NCBI GenBank assembly: GCA_902792985.1
Contig: CADBBT010000007.1
Span: 1 to 51,216, forward strand
Length of the DNA stretch: 51,216 bases
From: Oscillospiraceae bacterium
Lineage (GTDB): Bacteria > Bacillota > Clostridia > Oscillospirales > Acutalibacteraceae
Direction: 5' to 3'
Shown here: positions 7,934 to 16,262 of the stretch, piece after piece
Layout: every line of letters begins with the position of its first letter
Position numbering within the stretch: the stretch's first letter is position 1
Notes under the pieces: model-generated
The model's database searches: none
Told to the model about the DNA's origin: nothing
The model's input: only the letters and a program-made list of their open reading frames with translations
Translations under genes and position numbers: made by a program

Positions 7934-9112
7934 ATGGATAAAGTGAAACAGTGGTTCAAAAGACCGTGGGTCGGATACGCAGCCGCTGCTTGTATTGCTG
8001 TGGTGCTCTATGAGATCCTTGAGCATTTTGCCCAAGTCAAAGGTGCATTCAACAACGCGTTGACCTTCCTTTCGCCGGTCGTAACCGGTCTGGTCGTTGC
8101 ATATTTGTTCGACCCGGTGGCGCGTTTCTTTGAGAATAAAGTATTGAAGAAGCTGAAAAAGGAAAACGCCCGGCATCTTTGGGCGGTGATCCTGACGATC
8201 ATCTGCCTTGTGCTTGTGGTTGTGCTGCTGCTTGTGGCGCTCATCCCGTCGCTGGCAAAGAGCGTGTCGACGCTTGTTTCCAACTGGAACAACTATACGG
8301 ATAAGCTGTCATCGCTGCTGGAAAAAGCGGCTGAATTTGCGCGCACACACAACATCAACATCGATTTGAGCAGCATCCAGAACTTTATTGAGAATTCCAT
8401 GAGCAAGATGCTCAATGTTGTCAAAGACAACGCCAAAGGCATTCTGAACACGATCGGCGACATCGGTTCCGGTATTTCAAACTTTGCAATCGGCGTGCTG
8501 TTCGGCTTTTGCTTCCTTGCGGCAAAAAAAACGCTGCTGGAAGGATTGGCCATCGTGCGCGGCGCACTGTTCAAAAAAGAACGGATCGACCGGGACAACA
8601 CCATTTTTGCGAGCTGCCACCGTGTGTTTATCCGTTACTTTGGCTGCACGCTGCTTGATGCGCTGATCGTCGGCGTTGCAACGCTCATCTTCCTGTTTGT
8701 CGCGCAGATGCCGTATGCACCGTTGATCGCGGTCGTGGTTGCGTTGACCAATATTATCCCCACCTTCGGTCCGATGATCGGCGCCGCCATTGGCATCTTC
8801 TTCCTCGTGCTGGAAAGTCCGTTCAAAGCGTTGCTGTTCTTTATCTTCATCTGCATTTTGCAGGGACTGGACGGCATGGTCATCAAACCGCGTCTGTTCA
8901 GCGGATCACTCGGCATTCCGGCGGTCTGGACGATGGTGCTTATCATCCTCGGCGGCAAGATTGCGGGCGTGCTCGGCATTTTGCTTGCCATCCCGGTGGG
9001 CGCGATCCTTGTGATCATCTACAATGAGACCATTGAGCCGCGGCTTAAAAAACGCACGGCAAAAGTCAATCAAGGTTCCAGCGCAGCAGAGTCCGGAGGT
9101 AACGATTCATGA
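7934..9112 (+). CDS. AI-2E family permease (PF01594 type)
   Basis: A 392-residue membrane protein with the AI-2E/TqsA/YdbI family layout. Paired N-terminal helices are followed by an amphipathic extracytoplasmic region (about 110-180) and several C-terminal helices. The conserved NIIPTFGPMIGA motif and the later LDGMVIKPRLF segment are typical. Members export or exchange small molecules; some move autoinducer-2 and others act as Na+/H+ antiporters. The luxS gene at 23308 makes an AI-2 link possible, but it is 14 kb away. The start at 7934 follows AAAAAGGAGG. It overlaps the next gene by 4 bases (ATGA). Confidence 0.88.
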   Translation: MDKVKQWFKRPWVGYAAAACIAVVLYEILEHFAQVKGAFNNALTFLSPVVTGLVVAYLFDPVARFFENKVLKKLKKENARHLWAVILTIICLVLVVVLLLVALIPSLAKSVSTLVSNWNNYTDKLSSLLEKAAEFARTHNINIDLSSIQNFIENSMSKMLNVVKDNAKGILNTIGDIGSGISNFAIGVLFGFCFLAAKKTLLEGLAIVRGALFKKERIDRDNTIFASCHRVFIRYFGCTLLDALIVGVATLIFLFVAQMPYAPLIAVVVALTNIIPTFGPMIGAAIGIFFLVLESPFKALLFFIFICILQGLDGMVIKPRLFSGSLGIPAVWTMVLIILGGKIAGVLGILLAIPVGAILVIIYNETIEPRLKKRTAKVNQGSSAAESGGNDS

Positions 9113-9939
9113 AAATCAAGGAAAAGCTGTTGAAAACGTTCGATTTCAGCGGAAAGTCGCTGACGGCACCCATGCGTCTGGTCGGTAGCCGCTATTATAC
9201 CGGCACATCCTTTTTCGCGTCCGCGCAAGGCATCACCACCGACGGAACATATTACTACTGCACCGGGACGATCGTGCCGCTGAAATTTAACGGCCTTTCC
9301 AAAATCGATATGCAGACCGGCGAAGTAGTAATGAAAAAGGAAAACTATCTGCCGCCCGAGCTGGCACGGCAGGGGTTTCATCATTACGGCGGCTGCAGCT
9401 TCTTTGAAAACAAGCTTTACGTCGCCATTGAGGACAAGGACAGCGCGCACCCGTGCATCGGTGTATTCAGCGCCGAAACACTGGAGTTTACCGGGCAGTA
9501 TCAAATCCTCGGTCCGGAGATCCAGCCAAACGGCAACCTGCCATGGTGCGCCGCAGACAAGGAAAACCGGCTGCTGTATACCGGGTATTTCAACCACTGC
9601 GACCATATCAACGTTTTTCATATCGACACACTCGAATTTATTCGTCACATTCCCATCAGCCGTGTTGTGGAACACACGCAGGGCGCGGAAATGTGGAACG
9701 GGCTGATCTATATTTCCTGCCACGACACATGGCCGAAGAAACACATCTTTTCCATTGATCCGGTCACGGGCGAAACGAAGCTCATTATGGAGCGCGATGC
9801 GGGCAAGAACCTTGTGGAATCCGAAGGGCTCACGATCTGCCCGCAGGCGGACGGATCGTTCTTCCATCAGCTCGACGTGATCTATCCCTTTGCGCTTGCA
9901 ATCCGGCGCTATACGGCGCCGCCGGGTGTTGAGGTGTAA
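9109..9939 (+). CDS. Propeller-like protein of unknown function
   Basis: A 276-residue soluble protein with repeated short beta-strand units that resemble beta-propeller blades: GLSKIDMQTGEV, IGVFSAETLEF, INVFHIDTLEF and IFSIDPVTGET. No signal peptide or catalytic motif is recognised. It is translationally coupled (ATGA) to the AI-2E permease and is probably expressed with it. It could be a sensor, lactonase-like enzyme or scaffold; I cannot choose among these. Confidence 0.65.
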   Translation: MKIKEKLLKTFDFSGKSLTAPMRLVGSRYYTGTSFFASAQGITTDGTYYYCTGTIVPLKFNGLSKIDMQTGEVVMKKENYLPPELARQGFHHYGGCSFFENKLYVAIEDKDSAHPCIGVFSAETLEFTGQYQILGPEIQPNGNLPWCAADKENRLLYTGYFNHCDHINVFHIDTLEFIRHIPISRVVEHTQGAEMWNGLIYISCHDTWPKKHIFSIDPVTGETKLIMERDAGKNLVESEGLTICPQADGSFFHQLDVIYPFALAIRRYTAPPGVEV

Positions 9940-9954
9940 CAGAAAACAATTCAA

Positions 9955-10061
9955 CGCGCACGGCGAAAAGGCTGTGCGCGCTTTGCGTTTTGCTGTGTGA
10001 AAAGACGGACGGGAAAAGCAGCCTCTGCCTTTTCGCCGCGCAGTCAAAAACTGCGCGGCAC
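9955..10061. repeat. Inverted-repeat region in front of the cloverleaf element
   Basis: CGGCGAAAAGGC (9961-9972) is the exact complement of GCCTTTTCGCCG (10027-10038). A second hairpin pairs GCCGCGCAGT (10035-10044) with ACTGCGCGGC (10050-10059). The two share bases, so they are alternative folds. The region lies just after the stop codon at 9939 and may act as a terminator. Confidence 0.75.
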
Positions 10062-10149
10062 CGGCGGGCGGGACAAACCGTGCGCAGCACGGTTTTTGCA
10101 GGCCGCGCAGCGGCCTGCGGCGCGGCAAAGCCGCGGGTCCCGCCCGCCG
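10062..10149. repeat. Cloverleaf palindromic element, copy 1
   Basis: A perfect 13-bp outer stem (CGGCGGGCGGGAC at 10062-10074 with 10137-10149) encloses three hairpins in tandem. They are 9 bp at 10075-10095 (loop GCA), 9 bp at 10098-10118 (loop GCA) and 6 bp at 10121-10135 (loop AAA). Almost every base is paired. A second copy of the same plan, with mostly different sequence, lies at 13047-13179. It could act as DNA or as RNA; no known family is recognised. Confidence 0.85.
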
Positions 10150-10152
10150 ACG

Positions 10153-10180
10153 TTTCACGGCGCGATTTCGCGCCGTGAAA
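10153..10180. repeat. 12-bp hairpin next to the cloverleaf
   Basis: TTTCACGGCGCG (10153-10164) pairs perfectly with CGCGCCGTGAAA (10169-10180) around an ATTT loop. It continues the palindrome series of the intergenic region. Confidence 0.8.
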
Positions 10181-10182
10181 AT

Positions 10183-10213
10183 GACAGACTACCGTGATTC
10201 ACGGTAGTCTGTC
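10183..10213. terminator. Near-perfect 31-base palindrome, probable bidirectional terminator
   Basis: GACAGACTACCGTGA (10183-10197) is the exact complement of 10199-10213. Short T-rich tracts follow on both strands. It lies between the convergent genes ending at 9939 and 10234. Confidence 0.7.
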
Positions 10214-10233
10214 GCTTTTATTGGACGGAATAA

Positions 10234-10857
10234 TTATTTCAGCAGTGATTGCGCTTTGAAGAATTTGACCGCGCCGATCACGTTGAAGATCACGGCAACG
10301 AGCAGAATGATCGCCGTAAAGATCGCGTAGGATTCCACAGAGCAGGCGGGGTTGCTCTGACAGTATTCCACAAGGATGTTGGAATTGTTCACACTGTCGG
10401 CGGCGGAAAAGCCGAGCACGCTGAATATGGCGGCGCCGATTCCGAGCACAGCGGCGGGCAGATGCAGCACCTGCGCCTTCTTGGAGAGCATGACGCCGTT
10501 CAGGATCAGTGCCGCAATCAAAAACGCATAGGCGAGCAGACCGTAAAGCGCAAGCGGTTTGCAGGCGTCCGGCGCAAAGTAGTTGAAGGTATCCATATTG
10601 CCGAAGATGCCGCCGGGCGTGGTGAGCTTTCCGGTCAGGCCGCAGAAGAATGCGTTCCAGCCGCTGACCTTGATTTCGATGCCGGGAATATCTGTGTTAT
10701 AGATGCACAGCCAGGGCAGCAGCGCCACAACGCAAAGGATGATGTAAACGATGAACGAAATGCGCGGAAACGGCGTCAGTTTTGCCATTGCCGCTGCGTG
10801 CGAACGCAGTTTTTTGCTTTGACCGGGCGCAGCGCCGGCAGATTGATTTTTTGCCAT
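10234..10857 (-). CDS. Membrane protein of unknown function, four predicted helices
   Basis: A 207-residue protein. A basic, Ala/Ser-rich N-terminus (1-25) is followed by hydrophobic segments near 33-52, 103-125, 133-155 and 180-200. One long loop (about 55-100) contains a Cys and aromatic residues and probably faces outside. I recognise no family. It lies 11 bases behind the lipoprotein gene at 10869 on the same strand, so the two are probably co-transcribed from the promoter at 11433. Confidence 0.7.
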   Translation of the reverse strand: MAKNQSAGAAPGQSKKLRSHAAAMAKLTPFPRISFIVYIILCVVALLPWLCIYNTDIPGIEIKVSGWNAFFCGLTGKLTTPGGIFGNMDTFNYFAPDACKPLALYGLLAYAFLIAALILNGVMLSKKAQVLHLPAAVLGIGAAIFSVLGFSAADSVNNSNILVEYCQSNPACSVESYAIFTAIILLVAVIFNVIGAVKFFKAQSLLK

Positions 10858-10868
10858 GAGAAAGCCTC

Positions 10869-11399
10869 CTATTTGATCACATAGTATTGTAAGCCGCTTG
10901 CGTCTTCGATCAGATCGCAGGATGCAACTTCAAACGAAAGGAAAGAGATCACTTCGTTGCGGTCCGGATCGATCGTGCCGTCGTTCCGGTATGCGTGGAT
11001 GGTGATTTCGGTTTTTTCGGCACTCTTGAGTTTGCCGGTCAGATGGACCCAGGTCTTGTCGCCGTTGTCAGCGCTCTGGTTGCGCGGCTCAGGAAGCGGT
11101 TCGGCGGATTCCAGCACAAAGCCGATGATCGTGTCTCTGCCGCAGGTGCAGCCGTATTCCGAAGAGGATTTGCGTACGCCGCAGATGTAGGTCTGATCGT
11201 TCACATCGGTGAGCGCGTAAGTGAAGCAGTCAAACTCCAGCGTGCTGTCGAGATATTGCTCCGGGTAATACTGCATATTGGTCATCAAAAGGAAAAACGT
11301 ATCCTCCGTGAGCACATAATCCTTAGCTTTCCCTTTGCCGCAGCCGAAACAAGAAAAACACAGCAGGACCGCGAGCAGCAGTGACAAAAATTTTTTCAC
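10869..11399 (-). CDS. Lipoprotein with an OB-fold-like domain, related to the one in the zinc operon
   Basis: A 176-residue lipoprotein. The signal peptide ends in CFGC, so Cys20 would be lipidated. The mature part has the order strand (LDSTLEFDCFTYAL), Cys motif (YGCTCGRD), strand (TWVHLTGKL) and strand near the end. The same order appears in the lipoprotein at 16259. Both recall the C-terminal domain of DUF1980/TIGR03943 (YcgQ-type) proteins with a CCAA-like motif; this is a judgement by eye. A GTG start at 11399 is preferred because GGAGG lies about 7 bases before it. The ATG two codons upstream (11405) is only one base from that site. Confidence 0.65.
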   Translation of the reverse strand: MKKFLSLLLAVLLCFSCFGCGKGKAKDYVLTEDTFFLLMTNMQYYPEQYLDSTLEFDCFTYALTDVNDQTYICGVRKSSSEYGCTCGRDTIIGFVLESAEPLPEPRNQSADNGDKTWVHLTGKLKSAEKTEITIHAYRNDGTIDPDRNEVISFLSFEVASCDLIEDASGLQYYVIK

Positions 11400-11432
11400 A
11401 GACATCCCTCCGTTCAGGTCAGATACTGTCTT

Positions 11433-11461
11433 ATTATAACGATTTTTTTTCGCAAAATCAA
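11433..11461 (-). promoter_or_regulatory. Promoter of the lipoprotein/membrane protein pair
   Basis: On the minus strand: TTGATT, 17 bases, TATAAT, 34 bases upstream of the start codon. Confidence 0.85.
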
Positions 11462-11566
11462 CCTTTGCTTTCAAAGTTTTTTCATTCTCCGCGTCGCGAA
11501 CGCATACCTGCGCCGTTTTCGGCAACACTAAAGGTACACATGTTTGAATGAAACGGAGGAACATCC

Positions 11567-12976
11567 ATGAAAAAACTGCTTGCTTTGTGCTTGAGTCTGC
11601 TGCTGGTTTGCGGCACTTTTGCCGCCTGCAATGACGATATGCGCAAAGAACTGACCGAAAGCACGAACAATTCCACCACTGCCGGACCCGCAAAAACGGC
11701 AACGCTCACCGCACTGCTGTCCACACCGTCGCAAGCGGCGATCTGGGAGGAGATCGCGCAAAGCTACCGGGAGAAGGCCGGTGTGACGGTGCGTGTGACC
11801 ACCGTCAGTGCCGACACCTATCCTGCCGCGCTGGCAAAGCAACTGAAAGGTGACAGCGCGCCCGCGATCTTTGAATGGACTGCGGCTGCCGAAGACGACA
11901 GTCTGCGCGATCTGATGGCCGACTTAAAGGGCACATCCTTTGCCTCGCTTTTGTCCGATCCTTCGCTGGCGCTGCGCAGCGGTGACAAAGTGCAGGCGGT
12001 GCCGATCGACGTTTCCGTGTTCGGCATCCTTTACAACGGTGCGCTGTGCGAGCGCTATTTTGCGCTGAAAGACAAGGGCACGTCCTACAGCTCCATGGCG
12101 GAGATCAACAGCTTTGAAAAGTTGTCCGCACTCGCCGAGGATATGCAAAAGCACAAAAAGGATCTCGGCATCGACGGCGCGTTTGCCGCCCCTGCCTATA
12201 GCGGCAAAGACGGCGTGCCCTGGCAGACCGAGATCGCCAATGTTGCGGTCTATCGGGAAGCGCAAGGCAAGGACGGCGCGCTGGACGATCTGAAAGCGTT
12301 TTTGAAAGATACGTTCGATTTCACCTACAGCGACAATGTGCAAAGAATGCTGGATCTCACCGGCAAAAATGCCGATGTGGACGCCAAAACGCTGAAAACG
12401 CGCACTTTGGCCAATGCACGCAGCGCCTTCCGACAGGGAAAAACCGTCTTTTTGCTGGACAGCACCGACGCGTCCGAAACCCTGTTTTCCGACGGCAGCA
12501 CACTTAAAGCACAGCAGATCGGATTGCTGCCGCTGTATCTCGGCACAGACGGCGAAGAGACTCAGGGGCTTTCCGTGCATGTGAACCGTGCGCTTGCGGT
12601 CAACGACAAGGCGGATGCCGAAACCAAGCGAGCCGCTGCGGACTTTTTGGAATGGCTGTTTTCGTCCGAAGAGGGAAAGCGCCTTGTTTCCGAACGCCTG
12701 CGTCTGCGCGCACCGTTTTCCTCTTTTGCGGCCGAAGAACGTCTGAATGAGCCGCTTTCCCGCACAGCGCTGGAAACGCTCGGCAAAAACGACCGTGAAA
12801 GCGTACCGGAAGTGCTCGATCGCCTTTTGCCGACCGAGGGGCTGGAACGCGTGTCGGATTATTTGCTTTCTTATCTGCGTGGGGAGCGTGACTGGGACGA
12901 TTTGATGCGCGATGTGCGTGCGCGCTGGAAACAGATGTGGGAAGACGGTACGGATCTGATCGGAAAAGAAGATTGA
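11567..12976 (+). CDS. ABC transporter extracellular solute-binding lipoprotein, orphan
   Basis: A 469-residue lipoprotein (lipobox FAAC, Cys21) with the family 1 solute-binding pattern. TALLSTPSQAAIWEEIAQSYREKAGV is followed by an ADTYPAALAKQL segment and a later sugar-binding-protein-like C-terminal lobe. Such proteins deliver sugars or oligosaccharides to an ABC permease. No permease or ATPase gene is next to it, so it must work with a distant or shared transporter, or have another role. ATG 11567 has a good CGGAGGA site. A terminator follows at 12999. Confidence 0.8.
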   Translation: MKKLLALCLSLLLVCGTFAACNDDMRKELTESTNNSTTAGPAKTATLTALLSTPSQAAIWEEIAQSYREKAGVTVRVTTVSADTYPAALAKQLKGDSAPAIFEWTAAAEDDSLRDLMADLKGTSFASLLSDPSLALRSGDKVQAVPIDVSVFGILYNGALCERYFALKDKGTSYSSMAEINSFEKLSALAEDMQKHKKDLGIDGAFAAPAYSGKDGVPWQTEIANVAVYREAQGKDGALDDLKAFLKDTFDFTYSDNVQRMLDLTGKNADVDAKTLKTRTLANARSAFRQGKTVFLLDSTDASETLFSDGSTLKAQQIGLLPLYLGTDGEETQGLSVHVNRALAVNDKADAETKRAAADFLEWLFSSEEGKRLVSERLRLRAPFSSFAAEERLNEPLSRTALETLGKNDRESVPEVLDRLLPTEGLERVSDYLLSYLRGERDWDDLMRDVRARWKQMWEDGTDLIGKED

Positions 12977-12998
12977 CGCGCAAAAAACAAAAGGGGAG

Positions 12999-13026
12999 AG
13001 CCGACCGCAAAAATGCGGTCGGCTTT
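12999..13026 (+). terminator. Terminator after the solute-binding protein gene
   Basis: AGCCGACCGC and GCGGTCGGCT form a perfect 10-bp stem with an AAAAAT loop. The T-run after it is short. Confidence 0.7.
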
Positions 13027-13050
13027 GTACGGTTGAATTGTACGGCTGAA
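13025..13050. repeat. Tandem 13-bp duplication at the edge of the second cloverleaf
   Basis: TTGTACGGTTGAA is followed directly by TTGTACGGCTGAA, with one mismatch. The last four bases of the second unit are the start of the cloverleaf outer stem at 13047. Confidence 0.8.
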
Positions 13051-13179
13051 CACGCCGGCGGCGGTGCCCGCCGTGCAAAGCACGGCGGGCGCAAGGGCGC
13101 CTGCAGACGCGCGATAAAAAGTTTTGTGTGCGTTCGGCGCCCTTGTGCGCGGCTGCGCCGCGCGCCGCCGGCGTGTTCA
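13047..13179. repeat. Cloverleaf palindromic element, copy 2
   Basis: A perfect 16-bp outer stem (13047-13062 with 13164-13179) encloses three arms. They are an 11-bp hairpin at 13066-13090 (loop AAA), a 10-bp stem 13092-13101/13136-13145 topped by a weaker G-T-containing hairpin, and a 7-bp hairpin at 13147-13163 (loop TGC). The third arm ends exactly where the outer stem resumes. The plan is the same as at 10062-10149. The core CCGTGC/GCACGG of the first arm is shared. Confidence 0.85.
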
Positions 13180-13257
13180 CTGCGTACCGAAATGAAGCCC
13201 TCTCAAACAGCCCTGCATCTTTTCTATGGATCAAATCGATATTTCTCTTTTGCGGGT

Positions 13258-13286
13258 TTGACAATTCCGATAAAGCGTGCTAAAAT
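13258..13286 (+). promoter_or_regulatory. Promoter of the zinc-type uptake operon
   Basis: TTGACA, 17-base spacer, TAAAAT. The spacer starts with ATTCCGATAAAG, the same 12 bases at the same position as in the CHAP gene promoter at 3032. Confidence 0.85.
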
Positions 13287-13326
13287 AATAAGTTGAAACC
13301 ATAGAACTTGGAAGGGAGGCATCCGA

Positions 13327-13638
13327 ATGCGAAAAAGTAAACGAACCCTCGCATTTTTGATGGTGCTGCTGCTTTTGTGCAGCACACTGCTCGGCTTTTG
13401 TGGTGCGTTTTTGCTGGTGCGCTATCCGGGACACGCGTGCTGCGGACAACATTGTCTGTTCTGCGGTGTGCTGAATGCTGTGGATGTGCTGCTGCATCAC
13501 GGACCATTCGCAGTCACGGCTGCCGCGCTGATCGCTGTGCTTTTGGCGGCGGTCATCGGTCGTGCCGCGGCGCGTGTTCGGAATTGCCACACCGTTTTGC
13601 GCACCCCGATCACGCTGAAAACAAAGATCCTCGCCTGA
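13327..13638 (+). CDS. Small membrane protein with a Cys/His loop, first gene of the zinc operon
   Basis: A 103-residue protein with two hydrophobic segments (about 7-30 and 60-82). The short external loop between them carries GHACCGQHCLFC, a cluster of four Cys and two His suited to bind a metal. It resembles small membrane proteins with an HxCxxxxCxxC loop found beside metal ABC transporters in other Clostridia; this is from memory and not verified. It sits between the operon promoter and the substrate-binding gene, so a role in zinc capture or sensing is a reasonable inference. Confidence 0.7.
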   Translation: MRKSKRTLAFLMVLLLLCSTLLGFCGAFLLVRYPGHACCGQHCLFCGVLNAVDVLLHHGPFAVTAAALIAVLLAAVIGRAAARVRNCHTVLRTPITLKTKILA

Positions 13639-13691
13639 GTTGTCCTTTTTGTCTGAATCTTTGATCTCAACAAAAAAGGAGTGCTCATTCT

Positions 13692-14666
13692 ATGAAAAAA
13701 GTATTATGCCTTGTGCTGTCATTGCTGCTTTGCTTTGGCCTGTTTGCCGCCTGCGGCAGCACGGAAAACGATTCTGAAACTACGTCTGCCGCGCCGAATT
13801 CGTCGGACGGTCTGCGTGTGGTCTGCTCCATCTTCCCGCAATATGACGTCTGCCGCGCTTTGATGGGCGACAAGGGGACGCTTTCGATTTTGCTCGATTC
13901 CAAATCGGACCTGCATAATTACAGCCCGACCACGGCGGACATCCTTGAAATTTCAGAAAGCGATCTGTTCATCTGCATCGGCGGCGAATCCGACACCTGG
14001 GCGGACAATGTACTTTCCACCGCAGCAAACAAAAACCTGCAGACACTCAAACTGCTTGACCTTGTGAACGCAGTGGAAGAGGAACTGCTGCCCGGCATGG
14101 AAGCTGAAGAGGAAGAAGAAGGCGAGGAGGAAGGCCCCGAATACGACGAGCATGTGTGGACATCGCTGAAAAACATGATCGCCATCACCGGCGCGATCCG
14201 TGACAAACTCTGTGAACTCGACAGCGAAAACGCGTCTGTGTATACGGCGAATGCTGAAGCCTATATCGAAAAGCTTACGGCGCTGGAAGCGCGTTATGCC
14301 GAAACGATCGGCAGCGCGAAAACAAAGGTGCTTGTCTTTGCCGACCGCTATCCGTTCCGCTATCTTGCGGATGATTATGATCTGACCTGCTACGGCGCGT
14401 TTGCCGGTTGCTCAGCCGAGAGCGAAGCGAGCTTTGAAACGATGATGAAGCTCGTGAGCGCCGTGAAGGAGAACGATCTGAGCTTCGTTTTGAAAATCGA
14501 GGGCAGCGACGGCAAGATCGCCGAGACCGTGGCAGCGGAAAGCGGCGCGGAGATCCGTACACTGAATTCCTGCCAGTCCGTTTCCGCCGAAGACATCGCA
14601 AACGGCGCAACGTATCTTTCCCTGATGGAAGGGAACCTGGCTGTGCTGCAGGAGGTGCTGAACTGA
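13692..14666 (+). CDS. znuA: Metal (zinc-type) ABC transporter substrate-binding lipoprotein
   Basis: A 324-residue cluster A-I (ZnuA/AdcA/TroA family) lipoprotein with lipobox FAAC (Cys21). Likely ligand positions are the His in SDLHNYSPT and the His in DEHVW. The third usual His region reads FADRYPFRYLADDY. Between the first two sites lies a run of Glu residues (EAEEEEEGEEEG) where zinc-binding relatives have a His-rich loop. It captures the metal outside the membrane and hands it to the permease encoded downstream. The stop overlaps the ATPase start by one base. Manganese rather than zinc cannot be excluded. Confidence 0.85.
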   Translation: MKKVLCLVLSLLLCFGLFAACGSTENDSETTSAAPNSSDGLRVVCSIFPQYDVCRALMGDKGTLSILLDSKSDLHNYSPTTADILEISESDLFICIGGESDTWADNVLSTAANKNLQTLKLLDLVNAVEEELLPGMEAEEEEEGEEEGPEYDEHVWTSLKNMIAITGAIRDKLCELDSENASVYTANAEAYIEKLTALEARYAETIGSAKTKVLVFADRYPFRYLADDYDLTCYGAFAGCSAESEASFETMMKLVSAVKENDLSFVLKIEGSDGKIAETVAAESGAEIRTLNSCQSVSAEDIANGATYLSLMEGNLAVLQEVLN

Positions 14667-15379
14667 TGGAGCTGCTGAAATTCGAAGATGTTTCTGTTGG
14701 CTATGAGGGCAAACCCGTGGCCGAGCATCTGAACTTTACCGTCAGTGAGGGCGATTATTTGTGCATCGTCGGCGAAAACGGCGCCGGCAAAAGCACGCTG
14801 ATGAAAACGCTGTTGTCGCTGAAAACGCCGCTGAGCGGAAAAATCAGCTTTCAAAACGGCCTTGCTCATAACGAGATCGGTTATTTGCCGCAGCAGACGG
14901 ACATTCAGCGCGACTTCCCCGCAACGGTGAAGGAGGTCGTCCTTTCCGGCTGTCTCAACCGCAGCGGTCTGCGCCCGTTCTATACAAAGCAGCAAAAAGA
15001 AACCGCCGAAAAATGGATGGAAACGCTGGAGATCACGGCGCTGAAAAAGCGCTCCTATCGTGCGCTGTCCGGCGGTCAGCAGCAGCGGGTGCTGCTTGCG
15101 CGCGCTTTGTGCGCCACAGAAAAGCTGATCGTGCTCGATGAGCCGGTCGCAGGGCTTGATCCGATCGTCACGGCGGATATGTATCATCTGATCAAAAAGA
15201 TCAACGACGACGGCATTACGATCATCATGGTGTCGCACGATCTTTCAGCGGCGCTGAACTACGCCACGCACATTCTGCAGATCCAGAACGGAAGTTGCTT
15301 CTTTGGCACGGTTTCGGATTACAGAACCTCCGAGATCGGCAAAATTTTCCTTGAGAAAGCGGGTGAGGGCGATGCTTGA
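14666..15379 (+). CDS. znuC: Metal ABC transporter ATP-binding protein
   Basis: A 237-residue ATPase with Walker A GENGAGKST, the Q-loop in GYLPQQTD, ABC signature LSGGQQQR, Walker B LIVLDEPVAGLDP and the switch His in VSHDL. The length and motifs fit ZnuC/TroB/MntB-type subunits, which power cluster A-I metal importers. It is transcribed with the binding protein before it and the permease after it (8-base overlap). Confidence 0.9.
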   Translation: MELLKFEDVSVGYEGKPVAEHLNFTVSEGDYLCIVGENGAGKSTLMKTLLSLKTPLSGKISFQNGLAHNEIGYLPQQTDIQRDFPATVKEVVLSGCLNRSGLRPFYTKQQKETAEKWMETLEITALKKRSYRALSGGQQQRVLLARALCATEKLIVLDEPVAGLDPIVTADMYHLIKKINDDGITIIMVSHDLSAALNYATHILQIQNGSCFFGTVSDYRTSEIGKIFLEKAGEGDA

Positions 15380-16262
15380 ACAACTGTTGTCCAATATGCG
15401 GCTCGACCTCTCGGTGGACTTTTTTGCAATGCTGCAGCAGTACTTAAAAATGGATTTCACCATCAACGCGCTGATCGTCGGCCCGCTTGTGGCGCTGTGC
15501 GCGGCGCTGTTGGGTGTGACGCTGGTCCTCAAACGCTATTCCATGATCGGCGACGGTCTGTCGCATGTGACGTTCGGAACCATGACAGTGGCAACCACGC
15601 TTTCGCTTGCGCCGATGTATGTTTCTTTGCCTGTGACAACGCTGGTCGCCATCTGGCTGCTGCGCGGCGGAAAACAAAAACTGAAAGGCGATTCCGCAAT
15701 CGCGATCCTTTCAGTGTCCTTCCTTTCGCTGGGCTATGTCGTCATGAACATCTTTCCGCCCAAAGGCGGCAATGTCAGCGGCGACGTCTGCAGCATTCTT
15801 TTCGGCTCCACGTCGATCATTACGCTTTCGCGCAGCGACGTGCACTTGTGCGTGGCTTTGGCGATCGTTGTCATCCTCGTTTATCTGCTGTTTTATAAAA
15901 AGATTTTCGCGGTGACATTTGATGAGGAATTCGCCCGCGCAACAGGCACCAAAGTCTCCGTTTATAACCTGCTTCTGGCAGTGATCACGGCGGTCGTTAT
16001 TGTGCTGGCGGTGCGTCTGGTCGGCGCGCTGCTGATCACGGCGCTGGTCGTTTTCCCCGCCCAGTGCGCCATGCGGCTGTTCAAGAGCTTCCGCGCGGTC
16101 ATCATCGGCGCGGCGGTGATCTCGGTTTGCTGCGCAGTGGTCGGCCTGCTGGTTGCAATTGTCTATTCCACGCCGGTCGGCTGCACGATCGTTGCGGCGG
16201 ACCTGGTCGCGTTCCTTGTTTGTGTATTGATTGATTTAGCGAAAGGTGGCAGAAAAAAATGA
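15372..16262 (+). CDS. znuB: Metal ABC transporter permease
   Basis: A 296-residue permease of the ABC-3 family with about eight hydrophobic segments. YSMIGDGLSHVTFG is the characteristic family motif near residue 60. The start at 15372 is chosen over upstream codons in the same frame because it gives the short overlap with the ATPase gene usual in these operons. It forms the membrane channel for zinc or manganese. Confidence 0.9.
   Translation: MLEQLLSNMRLDLSVDFFAMLQQYLKMDFTINALIVGPLVALCAALLGVTLVLKRYSMIGDGLSHVTFGTMTVATTLSLAPMYVSLPVTTLVAIWLLRGGKQKLKGDSAIAILSVSFLSLGYVVMNIFPPKGGNVSGDVCSILFGSTSIITLSRSDVHLCVALAIVVILVYLLFYKKIFAVTFDEEFARATGTKVSVYNLLLAVITAVVIVLAVRLVGALLITALVVFPAQCAMRLFKSFRAVIIGAAVISVCCAVVGLLVAIVYSTPVGCTIVAADLVAFLVCVLIDLAKGGRKK

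Noticed and set aside
9070-10158. 362-residue minus-strand frame across the propeller gene and cloverleaf copy 1
   Set aside because: The frame exists because the GC-rich palindromes lack stop codons. No start signal or domain supports it.
11924-13264. 446-residue minus-strand open frame
   Set aside because: It overlaps the solute-binding protein gene and the second cloverleaf element; composition is Arg/His/Phe rich as in antisense shadows.
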